Below are positions 17,468 to 26,804 of a stretch of DNA of 46,782 nucleotides, in pieces. Each line of letters opens with the position of its first letter. The first letter of the stretch is position 1. This DNA is from Stieleria sedimenti (lineage in GTDB: Bacteria; Planctomycetota; Planctomycetia; Pirellulales; Pirellulaceae): assembly GCF_025060895.1 (NCBI RefSeq), contig NZ_JANZKV010000026.1, positions 1 through 46,782 of the forward strand, written 5' to 3'. The translations under genes and the position numbers were made by a program. Under the pieces are notes generated by a model. The model did no database searches. It was not told where the DNA came from and saw only the letters and a list, made by a program, of their open reading frames with translations.

Positions 17468-18748
17468 ATGATTCTTCTTGCTCATCCAACTGGAAACAAC
17501 TTTTTCCGCGAAGCGGCCATGGCTTTCTTCGACGCCCATTGTCTGGCGGAGTTGCATCTGGGGATTGCGGCTTGCGGAGGAAATTCTTTTGCCCGTCTGG
17601 CTGCTCTTCCTGGTGTGTCTGAGATCCGGCGACGAACGTATGACGCGCGACTGCGCGAGTTCCTGCATTTACACCCTTGGCGAGAGACGGCTCGGTTGCT
17701 TGCCGAGCGATTTGGCGGCGACATCTTTCTGACGCAGGAGTCAGGCCTGTTTTGCGTTGATGCGGTCTATCGTTCGTTTGACAAGGCTGTCGCCCGACGG
17801 GTCGCGTCGGATGCGAATCGTTTTGCGGCAGTCTATTGTTACGAAGCGGCCGCGTTGAACACGTTTCGGGCCGCCAAGCAATACGGATTGCGATGTATCT
17901 ACGACCTTCCCATCGCCCACTGGCGGACTTCCAAAACGTTGCTGACCGAGGAAGCCGAACGTCTGCCTGAATGGGAAAAGACATTGGTCGGCAACCGCGA
18001 TTCCCAGGCGATGTGTGACCGTAAGGATGCAGAACTGGAACTGGCCGATGCCGTCGTTTGCCCGAGTGAATTCGTGAAAGATTCGCTGCGTCACAATATC
18101 TCAGCTGCGAAGCCGGTGCATGTGATTCCGTTCGGAAGCCCAATCGTTGATCGAGAGATCGGTGGGGCAGAGTGCAGGGGCGGGATTCGAGAACAGACTC
18201 GGCCCCTGAAGGTCCTGTTCGCCGGGGGGATGACCCAGCGGAAGGGCTTGGCCGATCTGTTCAAAGCAATGCAACTGCTCGACCCCAAGCGATTTGAACT
18301 CCATGTGATGGGCAGCCCAATCGCCGGCCTTGAATTCTACTATAAACAATACCCCGCGTTCATTTATCATGCGACCAGGCCACATCACCAGGTGTTGCAA
18401 TTGATGCGATCCATGGACGTTTTCGTGCTGCCGTCGATCGTCGAGGGACGGGCCCAGGTTCAGCAGGAAGCGCTCGCCTGCGGGTTACCGATTATCGTCA
18501 CAAGAAATGCCGGAGCGGAAGATCTGGTCGAGGATGGTCGCGCCGGATTCTTGGTGCCATTCCGCTCTCCGGAAGCCATTGCATCCAAGTTAGAAACACT
18601 GGAAAGAGATCGGGACTTGTTGTTTGCGATGTCTCAATCCGCGGTCGTCAAGGCGGCGGAAGTCAGTTGGAAGAGTTATCGAGAGCAGCTTGTCGCCGCG
18701 GTCCAGGATTGCACCGACTTGGCCGCTGAGGTTTCGCAGGTCTCGTGA
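17468..18748 (+). CDS. Glycosyltransferase, family 4 type
   Basis: This protein of 426 residues starts at ATG 17468 (MILLAHPTGNNFFREAAMAF). It is a GT-B glycosyltransferase: KVLFAGGMTQRKGLADLFKA opens the donor-binding domain at about residue 245, and EGRAQVQQEALACGLP carries EX7E. The N-terminal half is long and Cys-containing, as in polysaccharide-locus GT4 members of planctomycetes. Only 36 bases separate its stop from the next gene. Donor and acceptor are unknown. Confidence 0.88.
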   Translation: MILLAHPTGNNFFREAAMAFFDAHCLAELHLGIAACGGNSFARLAALPGVSEIRRRTYDARLREFLHLHPWRETARLLAERFGGDIFLTQESGLFCVDAVYRSFDKAVARRVASDANRFAAVYCYEAAALNTFRAAKQYGLRCIYDLPIAHWRTSKTLLTEEAERLPEWEKTLVGNRDSQAMCDRKDAELELADAVVCPSEFVKDSLRHNISAAKPVHVIPFGSPIVDREIGGAECRGGIREQTRPLKVLFAGGMTQRKGLADLFKAMQLLDPKRFELHVMGSPIAGLEFYYKQYPAFIYHATRPHHQVLQLMRSMDVFVLPSIVEGRAQVQQEALACGLPIIVTRNAGAEDLVEDGRAGFLVPFRSPEAIASKLETLERDRDLLFAMSQSAVVKAAEVSWKSYREQLVAAVQDCTDLAAEVSQVS

Positions 18749-18784
18749 ATTTTGCTCATCGGCCTTGCGGCCTCGCCGGGATGG

Positions 18785-20239
18785 ATGACAGTCGTGTCGT
18801 CTGCGATGGTTGAAGGTTCTGTGAATCACGGCGAACGCCCACGCGTTGCGAGTCAAGCGGATCCGTTCCGATTGATTCGGATGGGGATTTGGTTGTATCT
18901 GTTTTTATGGCTGATCGAAGGCGGATTGCGGCGCTGGTTTTTACCCGGATTGGCGACACCGCTACTGGTCGTTCGCGACCCGGTCGCCTTGGCGATCTAT
19001 TGGCTCGCACTGAAACAGGGCGTTTGGCCCAGAAACATTTTGGTGACTGCGATGTTGTTTCTCGCACCGCTGAGTTGGATGCTGGCGACGACGGTCGGGC
19101 ATGGGAATCTGGTGATTGCAACCTATGGCGTTCGCTGTGATTTTCTACACGTGCCGTTGATCTTTATTATCGCGCGAGTGATGCGCCGCAAAGACCTTGA
19201 TGGACTCTGCAAGGTAGCACTTTGGATCTCGATACCGTACACACTGCTTTTGATTCTCCAATTCTATTCGCCGCAAAGCGCTTGGGTAAATCGCGGGTTG
19301 GGTGGAAGCACCGGCGGCGCGGGTTTTTCCGGAGCGCTCGGAAAGTTTCGGCCCCCAGGCACGTTCAGTTTCATCACTGGTCCCGCTCAGCTTTATCCGA
19401 TGTTCTGCGCTGCTTGGTTCTATCTGCTTTGTCGTCGGAAACTGTCGTTCGCGCTGATGGGACTCGCCGGCGGCGCAATCTTGTTGGCCATTCCGTTTTC
19501 GATCAGCCGTTCACTGCTGTTTGGGGAACTGTTGGTTGCGAGCGCGGGGTGTGCCGCTTTGGTGGCCGGTGGTTCACTGACACCACAACTTCTCGGGCGG
19601 GCGGCAATCGGGGGTGTCATTGCACTGGCCATCGTCGTCCTTACACCGGGAACCTCAGAAGCCTTCGCGGCGTTTGGCGTGCGTTGGAAGAGTGCGACAA
19701 CGCAGCATGGCGGGATGGAGCATGCGATTCTTGGTCGTGTCCTTGGCGGGATCATTGAACCCTTTTCCACCGTCGGGACGATCGGATCGGGAACCGGGAT
19801 TTCGACCCAAGCAGGGCAGAAATTGTTGACCGGAGAGCGAGGATTTGGTGAATCGGAAGGGGAGTGGGGACGGATCCTGGCCGAGGGAGGGGTTCTGTTG
19901 GGCTTTCCCATACTCGGATTCCGAATGTTGCTGCTTGCCTTCATTTGTTGGCGCACTTGCCGAGCCATGTTGAGAGCTCAGTTCGAAGCGTTGCCGATGC
20001 TGGTGCCGGCGGCCCAGTTCTTGCTGCTGGGACAGTGGGGACAAACAACTTCGCTGGGGTCGTCCATTATCGCATGTGGCATTTGCTTGGCATCCACCAA
20101 GAACATTCGTCAAAGCATCAACCCGGTCTGCATGCCGAAGAGTAGGCATCGCCGTACTTTGGTGTTCCCGGTCGACCATGCATCCGAACTCATTTCGCGC
20201 CAGGTGAATGGTTTGGTCAAACCCACGGAGGGCAGATGA
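18785..20239 (+). CDS. O-antigen ligase/Wzy polymerase-like membrane protein
   Basis: A polytopic protein (484 residues from ATG 18785) with about ten to twelve hydrophobic segments. Its organisation suits the Wzy/WaaL superfamily: a run of helices, then a large periplasmic loop (about residues 290-375, with GTGISTQAGQKLLTGERGFG and a following GESEGEWGRILAEGG) and a final helix pair. The loop pattern ending in an E/H-G-x-x-L-x-E-G-G-type motif is common in O-antigen ligase-like proteins. In this locus it most likely polymerises repeat units, since no other polymerase is seen. An in-frame TTG at 18752 would add 11 residues. The 3' end overlaps the acyltransferase gene by ATGA. Confidence 0.78.
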   Translation: MTVVSSAMVEGSVNHGERPRVASQADPFRLIRMGIWLYLFLWLIEGGLRRWFLPGLATPLLVVRDPVALAIYWLALKQGVWPRNILVTAMLFLAPLSWMLATTVGHGNLVIATYGVRCDFLHVPLIFIIARVMRRKDLDGLCKVALWISIPYTLLLILQFYSPQSAWVNRGLGGSTGGAGFSGALGKFRPPGTFSFITGPAQLYPMFCAAWFYLLCRRKLSFALMGLAGGAILLAIPFSISRSLLFGELLVASAGCAALVAGGSLTPQLLGRAAIGGVIALAIVVLTPGTSEAFAAFGVRWKSATTQHGGMEHAILGRVLGGIIEPFSTVGTIGSGTGISTQAGQKLLTGERGFGESEGEWGRILAEGGVLLGFPILGFRMLLLAFICWRTCRAMLRAQFEALPMLVPAAQFLLLGQWGQTTSLGSSIIACGICLASTKNIRQSINPVCMPKSRHRRTLVFPVDHASELISRQVNGLVKPTEGR

Positions 20240-21450
20240 ATCTCCCGGCCATCGATGTTCTACGTGGGTTGGCCGCGCTGGGAGTGGTTTGGTATCACTC
20301 GCGCGTCGATCTGTGGGTCGGCTTTCGCCAAATCCAGAGTGATCCGGATGCCTATTCGGTATTGGACCGCGGGTTGAGTTGGGCGTCGCTGCCCGTCTCG
20401 CAACTGGGTTCGTTGGTGATGCTGTTTTTCGTGCTCAGTGGATTTTGCATCCACCTTCCTCAAGCCGGGAAGGGGCGCATGGTGGACTGGTCACCCTACG
20501 TCATCCGACGATTTTTGAGGATCTATCCGGCGTATCTGGTAACGCTCCTTTTTTGTTTCATCGCCACGACCGCACTCAATCGTTGGTTTGAAAGCGGCGT
20601 GCCGTTCAACGCAAGCGATTTCTGGGGCTTGGCAATGTTACAGAACTGGTTTGCCGGTGGCATCCAGGTCGCGTTGAATCCATCACTGTGGTCCATTCCG
20701 GTGGAGGCCGAGTTGTATGTCGTTTATCCACTGCTGCTTTTGATCTACATCAAATGCGGCATGCAGTCCTGCCTCGTCTTTACGCTGGCGTGTACGTCAG
20801 TCGGTTGGATCCTGCATTTTCAAGGACTCGCCGTCGCAACGGGAACATTTTTCAAGTATGCGATCATTTGGAATAGCGGAGCATGGCTCGCCGAGCAATA
20901 TGTTCGCGGCGTCTTGCCGACATGGACGAAGTGGCACACGGGACTCATGTTAATTTCGGGCATCGTGACGCCGATCTTGGGATTGGCCGGCGTGGATCAC
21001 TTTTACCTTGACTACGGCTGGGGTCTGAGTGCCTTGCTGGTACTTTGGTGGCTGATCACCGACGGGGCGACTTGGCTGCCTTCGGATGCGGGATGGTTGA
21101 AACCTTTGACGGCGTTGGGAACGATTTCCTATTCGTTGTACCTGATTCACTTTCCGCTATTCAAAGTGTTCGGGGCGATGTGGGTCGAGACCTACGGCAC
21201 GAAACCGACGAGTTTCTTCGCGCCGACTCTCGCAACGTTCGCTGTCATTCCCTTTGCCTGGTGTTTTTTCAAAGTCTTTGAATTGCCGAGCCACGTCTGG
21301 GCACGGCGACTCGCCAAACGTCGGGCGACACGTCTCCACGTTCCAGAAAACCAGAATCCCCTTTCTGGAAACAATCTGATCGAGACCGTTGGCATGCACC
21401 CGTTCGATGAGAAAGCAGATCCGAAAAGCCGACCGTTGGGGCGGGGCTAA
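20236..21450 (+). CDS. Acyltransferase family 3 (OafA-like O-acyltransferase)
   Basis: An integral-membrane acyltransferase of 404 residues that should O-acetylate (or otherwise acylate) the polysaccharide. The N-terminus MNLPAIDVLRGLAALGVVWY followed by H20 is the classic family-3 opening with the catalytic-type histidine. FVLSGFCIHLP and VIRRFLRIYPAYLVTLL are the next conserved blocks, then SLWSIPVEAELYVVYPLLL with its Glu. About ten membrane helices are visible. The last 40 residues are polar and cytoplasmic. The ATG overlaps the upstream stop, indicating coupling. Confidence 0.93.
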   Translation: MNLPAIDVLRGLAALGVVWYHSRVDLWVGFRQIQSDPDAYSVLDRGLSWASLPVSQLGSLVMLFFVLSGFCIHLPQAGKGRMVDWSPYVIRRFLRIYPAYLVTLLFCFIATTALNRWFESGVPFNASDFWGLAMLQNWFAGGIQVALNPSLWSIPVEAELYVVYPLLLLIYIKCGMQSCLVFTLACTSVGWILHFQGLAVATGTFFKYAIIWNSGAWLAEQYVRGVLPTWTKWHTGLMLISGIVTPILGLAGVDHFYLDYGWGLSALLVLWWLITDGATWLPSDAGWLKPLTALGTISYSLYLIHFPLFKVFGAMWVETYGTKPTSFFAPTLATFAVIPFAWCFFKVFELPSHVWARRLAKRRATRLHVPENQNPLSGNNLIETVGMHPFDEKADPKSRPLGRG

Positions 21451-21512
21451 TCAATTTCCGTGACACCGCTGGTGAATCAAGTCTTGGGGAACAAGTGAGG
21501 CAAAAGGAAGAG

Positions 21513-22697
21513 ATGAATATCGTTTTTTTGACGCACCCGGACTGGATGCAATCGTCAAGCATGCCACGTCTGGCAAGAATGTTCGGCGAAGGGATGAAGT
21601 CCAAGGGGCATCGCGTGAGCTACTGGACGTCGAAACCCTGTTTGGGACGTTTTGCGAAGCGATCCGGATCGCTTCGCAAATGGCTGGGGTATCTCGACCA
21701 GTATCTCATCTACCCTTGGTCGCTCGCGAAGAATGTTCGAAACCAACCCGATGGGACGGTGTTTGTCGTCACCGATCAGGCTCTGGGCATTTGGGTACCG
21801 AAAATCACGCACCGGCCGCATGTGATTCATTGCAATGATTTTTTGGCCTTGCGATCGGCTCTCGATCAGTTCCCTGAGAATCCGACGAAATGGTCGGGAA
21901 AAGTCTATCAGCACTTCATCCGTCGCGGTTTCTCGAGAGGCTCGCATTTCGTGAGTATTTCCAATGCGACCAACCGGGACCTCCAACGCTTGACACTCAG
22001 ACCCCCGCTGTCGGCCGAGGCGGTCCATTTGGGATTGAATGGTGACTTTCGGGTGCTAGACGACCGGACGAGCAAGGAAATCTTGAAGTCCAAACTGCGG
22101 GGTGAAGAAGCGACCGGGTTTCTGCTACATGTCGGCGGCAGCCAGTGGTACAAAAACCGCGGCGGTGTGATCGCGTTGTACCGAGCTTGGGCAAGTCGCA
22201 CCGAACGCCCCATGCCTTTGTGGATGGTCGGCACCGAGCCGGAGGAATCGTTGCGAGTCGCGGCTCGGGACATTCCCAACGGCGGGACGGTGCGATTCCT
22301 GGCGGGATGTTCCAACGAGGAAGTGATCGCCGCTTACAATCTTGCCTCGCTTTTCCTGTTTCCCAGTCTCGAAGAAGGATTCGGTTGGCCGATTGCCGAG
22401 GCGTTGGCCTGCGGCACACTTGTGTTGACAACCGACGCGGCACCGATGACCGAAGTCGGGGGTGACGCGGCGAGCTACTTCAGACGCTGGTCAGCGGTGG
22501 ACAAAACTTGGGCCTCCGATGGCGCCGAACTGATCGACTCATTGCTCAGCCTTTCCCAACGGGAGCGTGAGAAACGTGTCCAACGCGGACTGGAACACGC
22601 GGGCAAGTTTACGACCAAGACCGCGTTGGATGCGTACGAGGAGATTTATGAACGGGTCGTGAAGTCCTGGTCGGTTGAAACGGAGGCGATTCGATGA
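21513..22697 (+). CDS. Glycosyltransferase, family 4 type
   Basis: A 394-residue GT-B transferase starting at ATG 21513 (MNIVFLTHPDWMQSSSMPRL), preceded by a good Shine-Dalgarno stretch AAGGAAG at 21504-21510. An upstream in-frame GTG at 21495 is less likely. FLLHVGGSQWYKNRGGVIAL marks the donor domain and EGFGWPIAEALACG the EX7E motif. It shares the ATGA overlap with the next glycosyltransferase. The sugar added is unknown. Confidence 0.9.
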   Translation: MNIVFLTHPDWMQSSSMPRLARMFGEGMKSKGHRVSYWTSKPCLGRFAKRSGSLRKWLGYLDQYLIYPWSLAKNVRNQPDGTVFVVTDQALGIWVPKITHRPHVIHCNDFLALRSALDQFPENPTKWSGKVYQHFIRRGFSRGSHFVSISNATNRDLQRLTLRPPLSAEAVHLGLNGDFRVLDDRTSKEILKSKLRGEEATGFLLHVGGSQWYKNRGGVIALYRAWASRTERPMPLWMVGTEPEESLRVAARDIPNGGTVRFLAGCSNEEVIAAYNLASLFLFPSLEEGFGWPIAEALACGTLVLTTDAAPMTEVGGDAASYFRRWSAVDKTWASDGAELIDSLLSLSQREREKRVQRGLEHAGKFTTKTALDAYEEIYERVVKSWSVETEAIR

Positions 22698-23911
22698 AGA
22701 TCCTTCAAGTCGTTTCATCAATGGATCCCAAGACCGGTGGAGTCTGCCAGGGGATTCGAAACACGCTGCCGGCGACCGAATCGATGGGTTGCCACAGTGA
22801 CGTGGTCTGCCTTGACGAGAGTGATGCAACCTACGAGATGGCGGACTCGTTTCGTATCTTCCGTCTCGGATCAAGACGCGGGCCTTGGTCGTACTCGCGA
22901 CATCTTCACCGCTGGTTGATCGAGTCCCTGCCGAAGTACGATGCCGTCGTCACCAATGGTCTCTGGCTCTACCATTCCTTTGCCGTGACGCGTGCGGTGG
23001 CGAGGTTGAAGCGAACACCGTCAGCCAAGGTGCCACGTGTTTTCGTGATGCCGCACGGGATGCTCGACCCATGGTTTCAGCGTGCACGGTCTCGACGGTT
23101 CAAGGCGTATCGCAATTGGGTGTATTGGAAGGCGATTGAGAACCGAGTCATTTCGCAGGCCGACGGGATGCTGTTTACTTGCCAACGCGAACTGGAGTTG
23201 GCACGCGAAGCTTTTCGCCCCTATCGACCCAAACGCGAGATCAACATCGGCTATGGCGTCCCCTCGCCGCCGGCAAAGGATGACCGGATGGACGCCGCGT
23301 TTCGACAAGCGTGCCCGGCGCTAGAGAACCAGCCTTATCTATTGTTCCTTAGTCGAATCCATCCCAAAAAAGGAGTGGATCTGCTTCTCCAGGCGTACGC
23401 GAAAGTGGCCGCCGACGAATCGGCCCGACGTTCTCTGCCGAGTCTGGTGATTGCCGGTCCGAATGATTCGGCCTACGCCATGGAGATGCGGCAACTCGCG
23501 GAGAAACTCGGTCTGTGCAGCTCGGGCGACGGCAGCGATTCACGCGACAGGGGTGTTTTTTTTCCCGGAATGCTTCGCGGTGATGCCAAGTGGGGCGCGT
23601 TCTACGGATGTGAAGCATTCGTCTTACCGAGCCACCAAGAAAATTTCGGCATCGCCGTTGTGGAAGCCTTGGCGTGCGGGAAACCGGTTTTGGTGTCCGA
23701 CCAAGTCAATATTTGGAAAGAGATTTCAGATTCGAACGCCGGTATCGCAAGACCCGATTCGCTGGACGGAACACGGCAGTTGCTGGAGGCCTGGTTGGAC
23801 CGAAACTCCCATCCGCCGAAGATGATGGTGGAAGACTGTCTTTCCTGCTTCGGGCGATTCTTTTCACCACAGACTGCGGCACACAATCTCGTCCGAGCAC
23901 TCGCAATTTAG
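22694..23911 (+). CDS. Glycosyltransferase, family 4 type
   Basis: A protein of 405 residues coupled to the upstream glycosyltransferase by ATGA. The start MKILQVVSSMDPKTGGVCQG has the glycine-rich acceptor loop. VFVMPHGMLDPW is typical of GT4 enzymes from exopolysaccharide loci. YLLFLSRIHPKKGVDLLLQA and ENFGIAVVEALACG (EX7E) identify the donor-binding domain. A predicted role is one linkage in the repeat unit; nothing in the sequence fixes the sugar. Confidence 0.92.
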   Translation: MKILQVVSSMDPKTGGVCQGIRNTLPATESMGCHSDVVCLDESDATYEMADSFRIFRLGSRRGPWSYSRHLHRWLIESLPKYDAVVTNGLWLYHSFAVTRAVARLKRTPSAKVPRVFVMPHGMLDPWFQRARSRRFKAYRNWVYWKAIENRVISQADGMLFTCQRELELAREAFRPYRPKREINIGYGVPSPPAKDDRMDAAFRQACPALENQPYLLFLSRIHPKKGVDLLLQAYAKVAADESARRSLPSLVIAGPNDSAYAMEMRQLAEKLGLCSSGDGSDSRDRGVFFPGMLRGDAKWGAFYGCEAFVLPSHQENFGIAVVEALACGKPVLVSDQVNIWKEISDSNAGIARPDSLDGTRQLLEAWLDRNSHPPKMMVEDCLSCFGRFFSPQTAAHNLVRALAI

Positions 23912-24006
23912 CTGGACGGCGCCCCCTTCGCTCTCCATCGGCGACCGCACCACGGAATGTTTCCGATGTGCCACGTATTGCAACGAACAGACGCAGAGAA
24001 AAGTAC

Positions 24007-25164
24007 ATGAAAGTCGGATTGCTCACGTTTCACTTTAGCAACAACTATGGCGCATTACTCCAGGCGTATGCGTTGCGCACATGGTTGTCGGGTGAAGGAG
24101 TCGATGCGGAGTTTATCAATTACCACCCGCGCTACGTCGAAGAGGGAAAGTTCGCCATTGAACTGAGCGCAAACGGGATCCGAACGAATTTGAAATCGCT
24201 GTTTCTTCAGTACTCAAAGCTACGTTCTCATTTGTTTCACCGCAACGCTCTCGCCGCGTTGGAAGAATTCAGGGCCACTCAACTTGGTATCGGCGGCCCG
24301 ACCTGGCGATCTCGGGCGGAACTGGAATCGGCCGAATTGGAATATGACCTTCTCGTCTGCGGGAGCGACCAGATTTGGAATCCGTCGCCGCAATTCGGAT
24401 TGGACCCCGTCTACTTCCTCGATTTTGTCGCGAAATCAAAGCGTCGGATTTCCTATGCCGCAAGTTTCGGATCGAATGAACTGTCGCCGGCCTTTCATGC
24501 CGACCTGTCGGGCTATCTCGGTCGATTGGACGCGATCTCGATCCGGGAACGGGGCGGCGCGAAGTTTGCGGAGTCTCTGATCGGATCACCGGTGCCCTGT
24601 CTTCCCGACCCCACGTTTCTGATCAGCGACTACTCGGCCCTGATCGACGACAACACGATCGTCGCATCTCGTGCAATCTTTTCCTATGTCCTTCGATCTG
24701 GAGCGGGGTTTTCGAGACTGGCGGACGAGTTGAAGAAGACGCTCAATGCGAAAGTGATCAGCGGTTATAACCCGTTGCGGCGATGGAGAGAGATCGGCAT
24801 TCCTGTGTCGGGCGGCCCGATCGCTTGGTTGTCGAATCTCTACGCGTCGAAGTTGGTGCTCACCAACTCATTTCACGCGACGGTATTCAGCATCCTCTTT
24901 CGTCGTTCCTTCATCGCAGTCAAGTTGCCCGGGGCGCGATCAAAGCTGAGCGTTCGGCTTGAAAACCTGCTCCGATCCGTCGGGCTTGAGGAGCGTTTGA
25001 TCGATGCGAATGACATTGAATCCGCCAACAGGTTGGCGAAGGAGTCGATCGATTGGTCGTCAGCAAATCATGCGATCGCTCGATTGCGGGCGGAAGGTCG
25101 AAGCTTTCTTCTCGAGAATATCTCGGCATGCCGATTCAGCGACGGATCGTTCGTCCGTGCTTAG
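24007..25164 (+). CDS. Polysaccharide pyruvyl transferase family protein
   Basis: A 385-residue protein beginning MKVGLLTFHFSNNYGALLQA, the standard N-terminus of the PS_pyruv_trans family (CsaB/WcaK-like, GT-B-like fold). Further motifs are DLLVCGSDQIWNP, FLDFVAKSKRRISYAASFGS, SIRERGG, CLPDPTFLI and VLTNSFHATVFSILFRR with the conserved SFH. These enzymes add pyruvate from phosphoenolpyruvate as a ketal on a sugar, giving the polymer extra negative charge. The frame is open back to 23674, but that overlaps the previous gene and lacks family similarity, so ATG 24007 is chosen. Six bases separate it from the WcaF-like gene. Confidence 0.93.
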   Translation: MKVGLLTFHFSNNYGALLQAYALRTWLSGEGVDAEFINYHPRYVEEGKFAIELSANGIRTNLKSLFLQYSKLRSHLFHRNALAALEEFRATQLGIGGPTWRSRAELESAELEYDLLVCGSDQIWNPSPQFGLDPVYFLDFVAKSKRRISYAASFGSNELSPAFHADLSGYLGRLDAISIRERGGAKFAESLIGSPVPCLPDPTFLISDYSALIDDNTIVASRAIFSYVLRSGAGFSRLADELKKTLNAKVISGYNPLRRWREIGIPVSGGPIAWLSNLYASKLVLTNSFHATVFSILFRRSFIAVKLPGARSKLSVRLENLLRSVGLEERLIDANDIESANRLAKESIDWSSANHAIARLRAEGRSFLLENISACRFSDGSFVRA

Positions 25165-25170
25165 ACGACC

Positions 25171-25827
25171 GTGAATCATCCCGATCGACAAATCTCACCA
25201 CAGGCACCACGATTGATTGCGCTCAAGAACCGTTCATCCAGGACAAGTGAAAGTGAATTTCGTCAGTGGAAATACGTCGATCAATTGTCTCGGCGCGAAA
25301 GGATGCTCAGGCTGGCATGGGCGATGATCTGGTTCATCGCTTTTCGGAGCACCCCGCGTTGGATCCTACACGGTTGGCGAAGGACACTGTTGAGGGCCTT
25401 TGGGGCAACAATCGGGGAAGGATGCAAAATCGCGCCCTCCTGCAAGATTTGGGCACCGTGGAATTTGTCGATGGGTGACTACTCGGTGCTCGGCGACCAA
25501 GTCGACTGCTATTGCATGAACCGCATCACAATTGGCTCGAAAGTCGCGGTCAGTCAACGCGCGTTTCTGTGCACCGGTACGCATGAGGTCACGAGCTTGC
25601 GGCGGCCACTGACGACCGCACCGATCTGCCTTGCAGATCATGTTTGGGTGGCGGCCCAAGCGTTCGTCGGACCGGGTGTCACGATCGGTGAAGGCGCCGT
25701 CGTGGGAGCTTGTGCTTGCGTCGTCAGGAATGTCAATCCATGGGAAATCGTGGGTGGGAACCCTGCGGTTCGATTGAAAGATCGTGTGATATTGGAATCC
25801 CATCCCGCAGGAGCAGATGTGTCATGA
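25171..25827 (+). CDS. WcaF-like hexapeptide-repeat acetyltransferase
   Basis: A 218-residue left-handed beta-helix acetyltransferase, probably acetyl-CoA dependent, modifying a sugar of the polymer. Hexapeptide repeats run from about residue 90: IGEGCKIAPSCKIWAPWNL, MGDYSVLGDQVDCYC, ITIGSKVAVSQRAFLCTGTH and VGPGVTIGEGAVVGA, ending in the usual GNPAVRLKDR. The TGTHEV segment holds the likely catalytic His. The N-terminal helix pair before the repeats resembles the colanic acid WcaF type. The start is GTG at 25171. The stop overlaps the nitroreductase ATG by ATGA. Confidence 0.92.
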   Translation: MNHPDRQISPQAPRLIALKNRSSRTSESEFRQWKYVDQLSRRERMLRLAWAMIWFIAFRSTPRWILHGWRRTLLRAFGATIGEGCKIAPSCKIWAPWNLSMGDYSVLGDQVDCYCMNRITIGSKVAVSQRAFLCTGTHEVTSLRRPLTTAPICLADHVWVAAQAFVGPGVTIGEGAVVGACACVVRNVNPWEIVGGNPAVRLKDRVILESHPAGADVS

Positions 25828-26804
25828 AGTGGATCGTGCACCGCCTTCGGGCACTGGCATCGTTACTGTTGCTGCCGGGCGAGCTTTTTGGAGACTGGCT
25901 GCATTGCCTGCGGTGGGGAAAAGGCAGCCCTTTTTCGCCGTCCCAGCCGAGTCTCTACTACGACATCGTTCTGTTGGCACACACGGTTGAGAAGGGACTC
26001 AGCTTGACCGACACTCGGGCGTCGTTCGGTCAGCAGAAAATTGCGGCGGTCCTCGATTTGTGTGATCAATACGATTGGAGCGGTCCGAGTTTCCCTCTGC
26101 AAATGGCGTATGGAGCGTTAAGCGAGTACAGAGAGTTTCATTCCGAGAGAAACATCGACCTGGGCGAAATCGGCTCGAAAATATCGAAATTTATCGAACG
26201 CGCCGAAGGTCAGGGCATCGAACCCAAGGGCGGAACCGTCACGCCTCGAACTCAGATCGACGGTCTATCGCCCTCTGATTTTCTCTGCTCTCGTTGGAGT
26301 TGCCGCGACTTCACGCCGGCGACGGTTCCGAGGGAAGACGTCGAAAGGATCGTAAAATGCGCGCAGTCCGCGCCCTCCCAATGCAACCGTCAATCCGTGC
26401 GCGTCCACGTTTATCAGGGCAAACATCTGATTGAAGAACTGTTGCGACTGCAGGGAGGTTCCGGCGGATTTTCACAGCGGGTCAGCAACCTGTTTGTGGT
26501 GACCTCTGAAACGTTTGCCTGGAGCGGTGCGAAACCACGGCATCAGCCCTACGTCGACGGAGGCATCTTCGCCATGCAATTGGGTATGTCCTGCATCTCC
26601 CATTGCTACGGATGTTGTTTCCTGAATTTGGCCGTAACCAATCGACACGAAAAGCAAATCAAACAGGCCGCGGGAATCTCTCAGGCTGAGAAACTCATTC
26701 TCATGATGGCATTCGGTGTACCAAATGCACGCGATCGGGGAGCCGCTCGGTCCGAAAGGCTGCCCGTCACGCAAGTGCTCACGTTTCATGATCCAGTCGG
26801 GTGA
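25824..26804 (+). CDS. Nitroreductase-family protein in the exopolysaccharide locus
   Basis: A 326-residue protein. Residues about 150-320 are a nitroreductase fold: SRWSCRDFTPATVPREDVERIV is the FMN-phosphate-binding start (the RRSVRxF block), APSQCNRQSVRVHVYQ follows, and GVPNARDRGAARSERLPV is the C-terminal FMN/arginine block. The first 140 residues are an extra N-terminal region (hydrophobic start, then YYDIVLLAHTVEKGLSL) not found in small nitroreductases. It is coupled by ATGA to the acetyltransferase and by GTGA to the GT2 gene, so it is an integral part of this operon. Substrate and role are unknown; a redox step on a sugar or acceptor is only a guess. Confidence 0.87.
   Translation: MKWIVHRLRALASLLLLPGELFGDWLHCLRWGKGSPFSPSQPSLYYDIVLLAHTVEKGLSLTDTRASFGQQKIAAVLDLCDQYDWSGPSFPLQMAYGALSEYREFHSERNIDLGEIGSKISKFIERAEGQGIEPKGGTVTPRTQIDGLSPSDFLCSRWSCRDFTPATVPREDVERIVKCAQSAPSQCNRQSVRVHVYQGKHLIEELLRLQGGSGGFSQRVSNLFVVTSETFAWSGAKPRHQPYVDGGIFAMQLGMSCISHCYGCCFLNLAVTNRHEKQIKQAAGISQAEKLILMMAFGVPNARDRGAARSERLPVTQVLTFHDPVG

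Noticed and set aside
23674-24006. Longer start for the pyruvyl transferase gene
   Set aside because: It overlaps the previous glycosyltransferase by over 200 bases. The family N-terminus MKVGLLTFHF begins at 24007.
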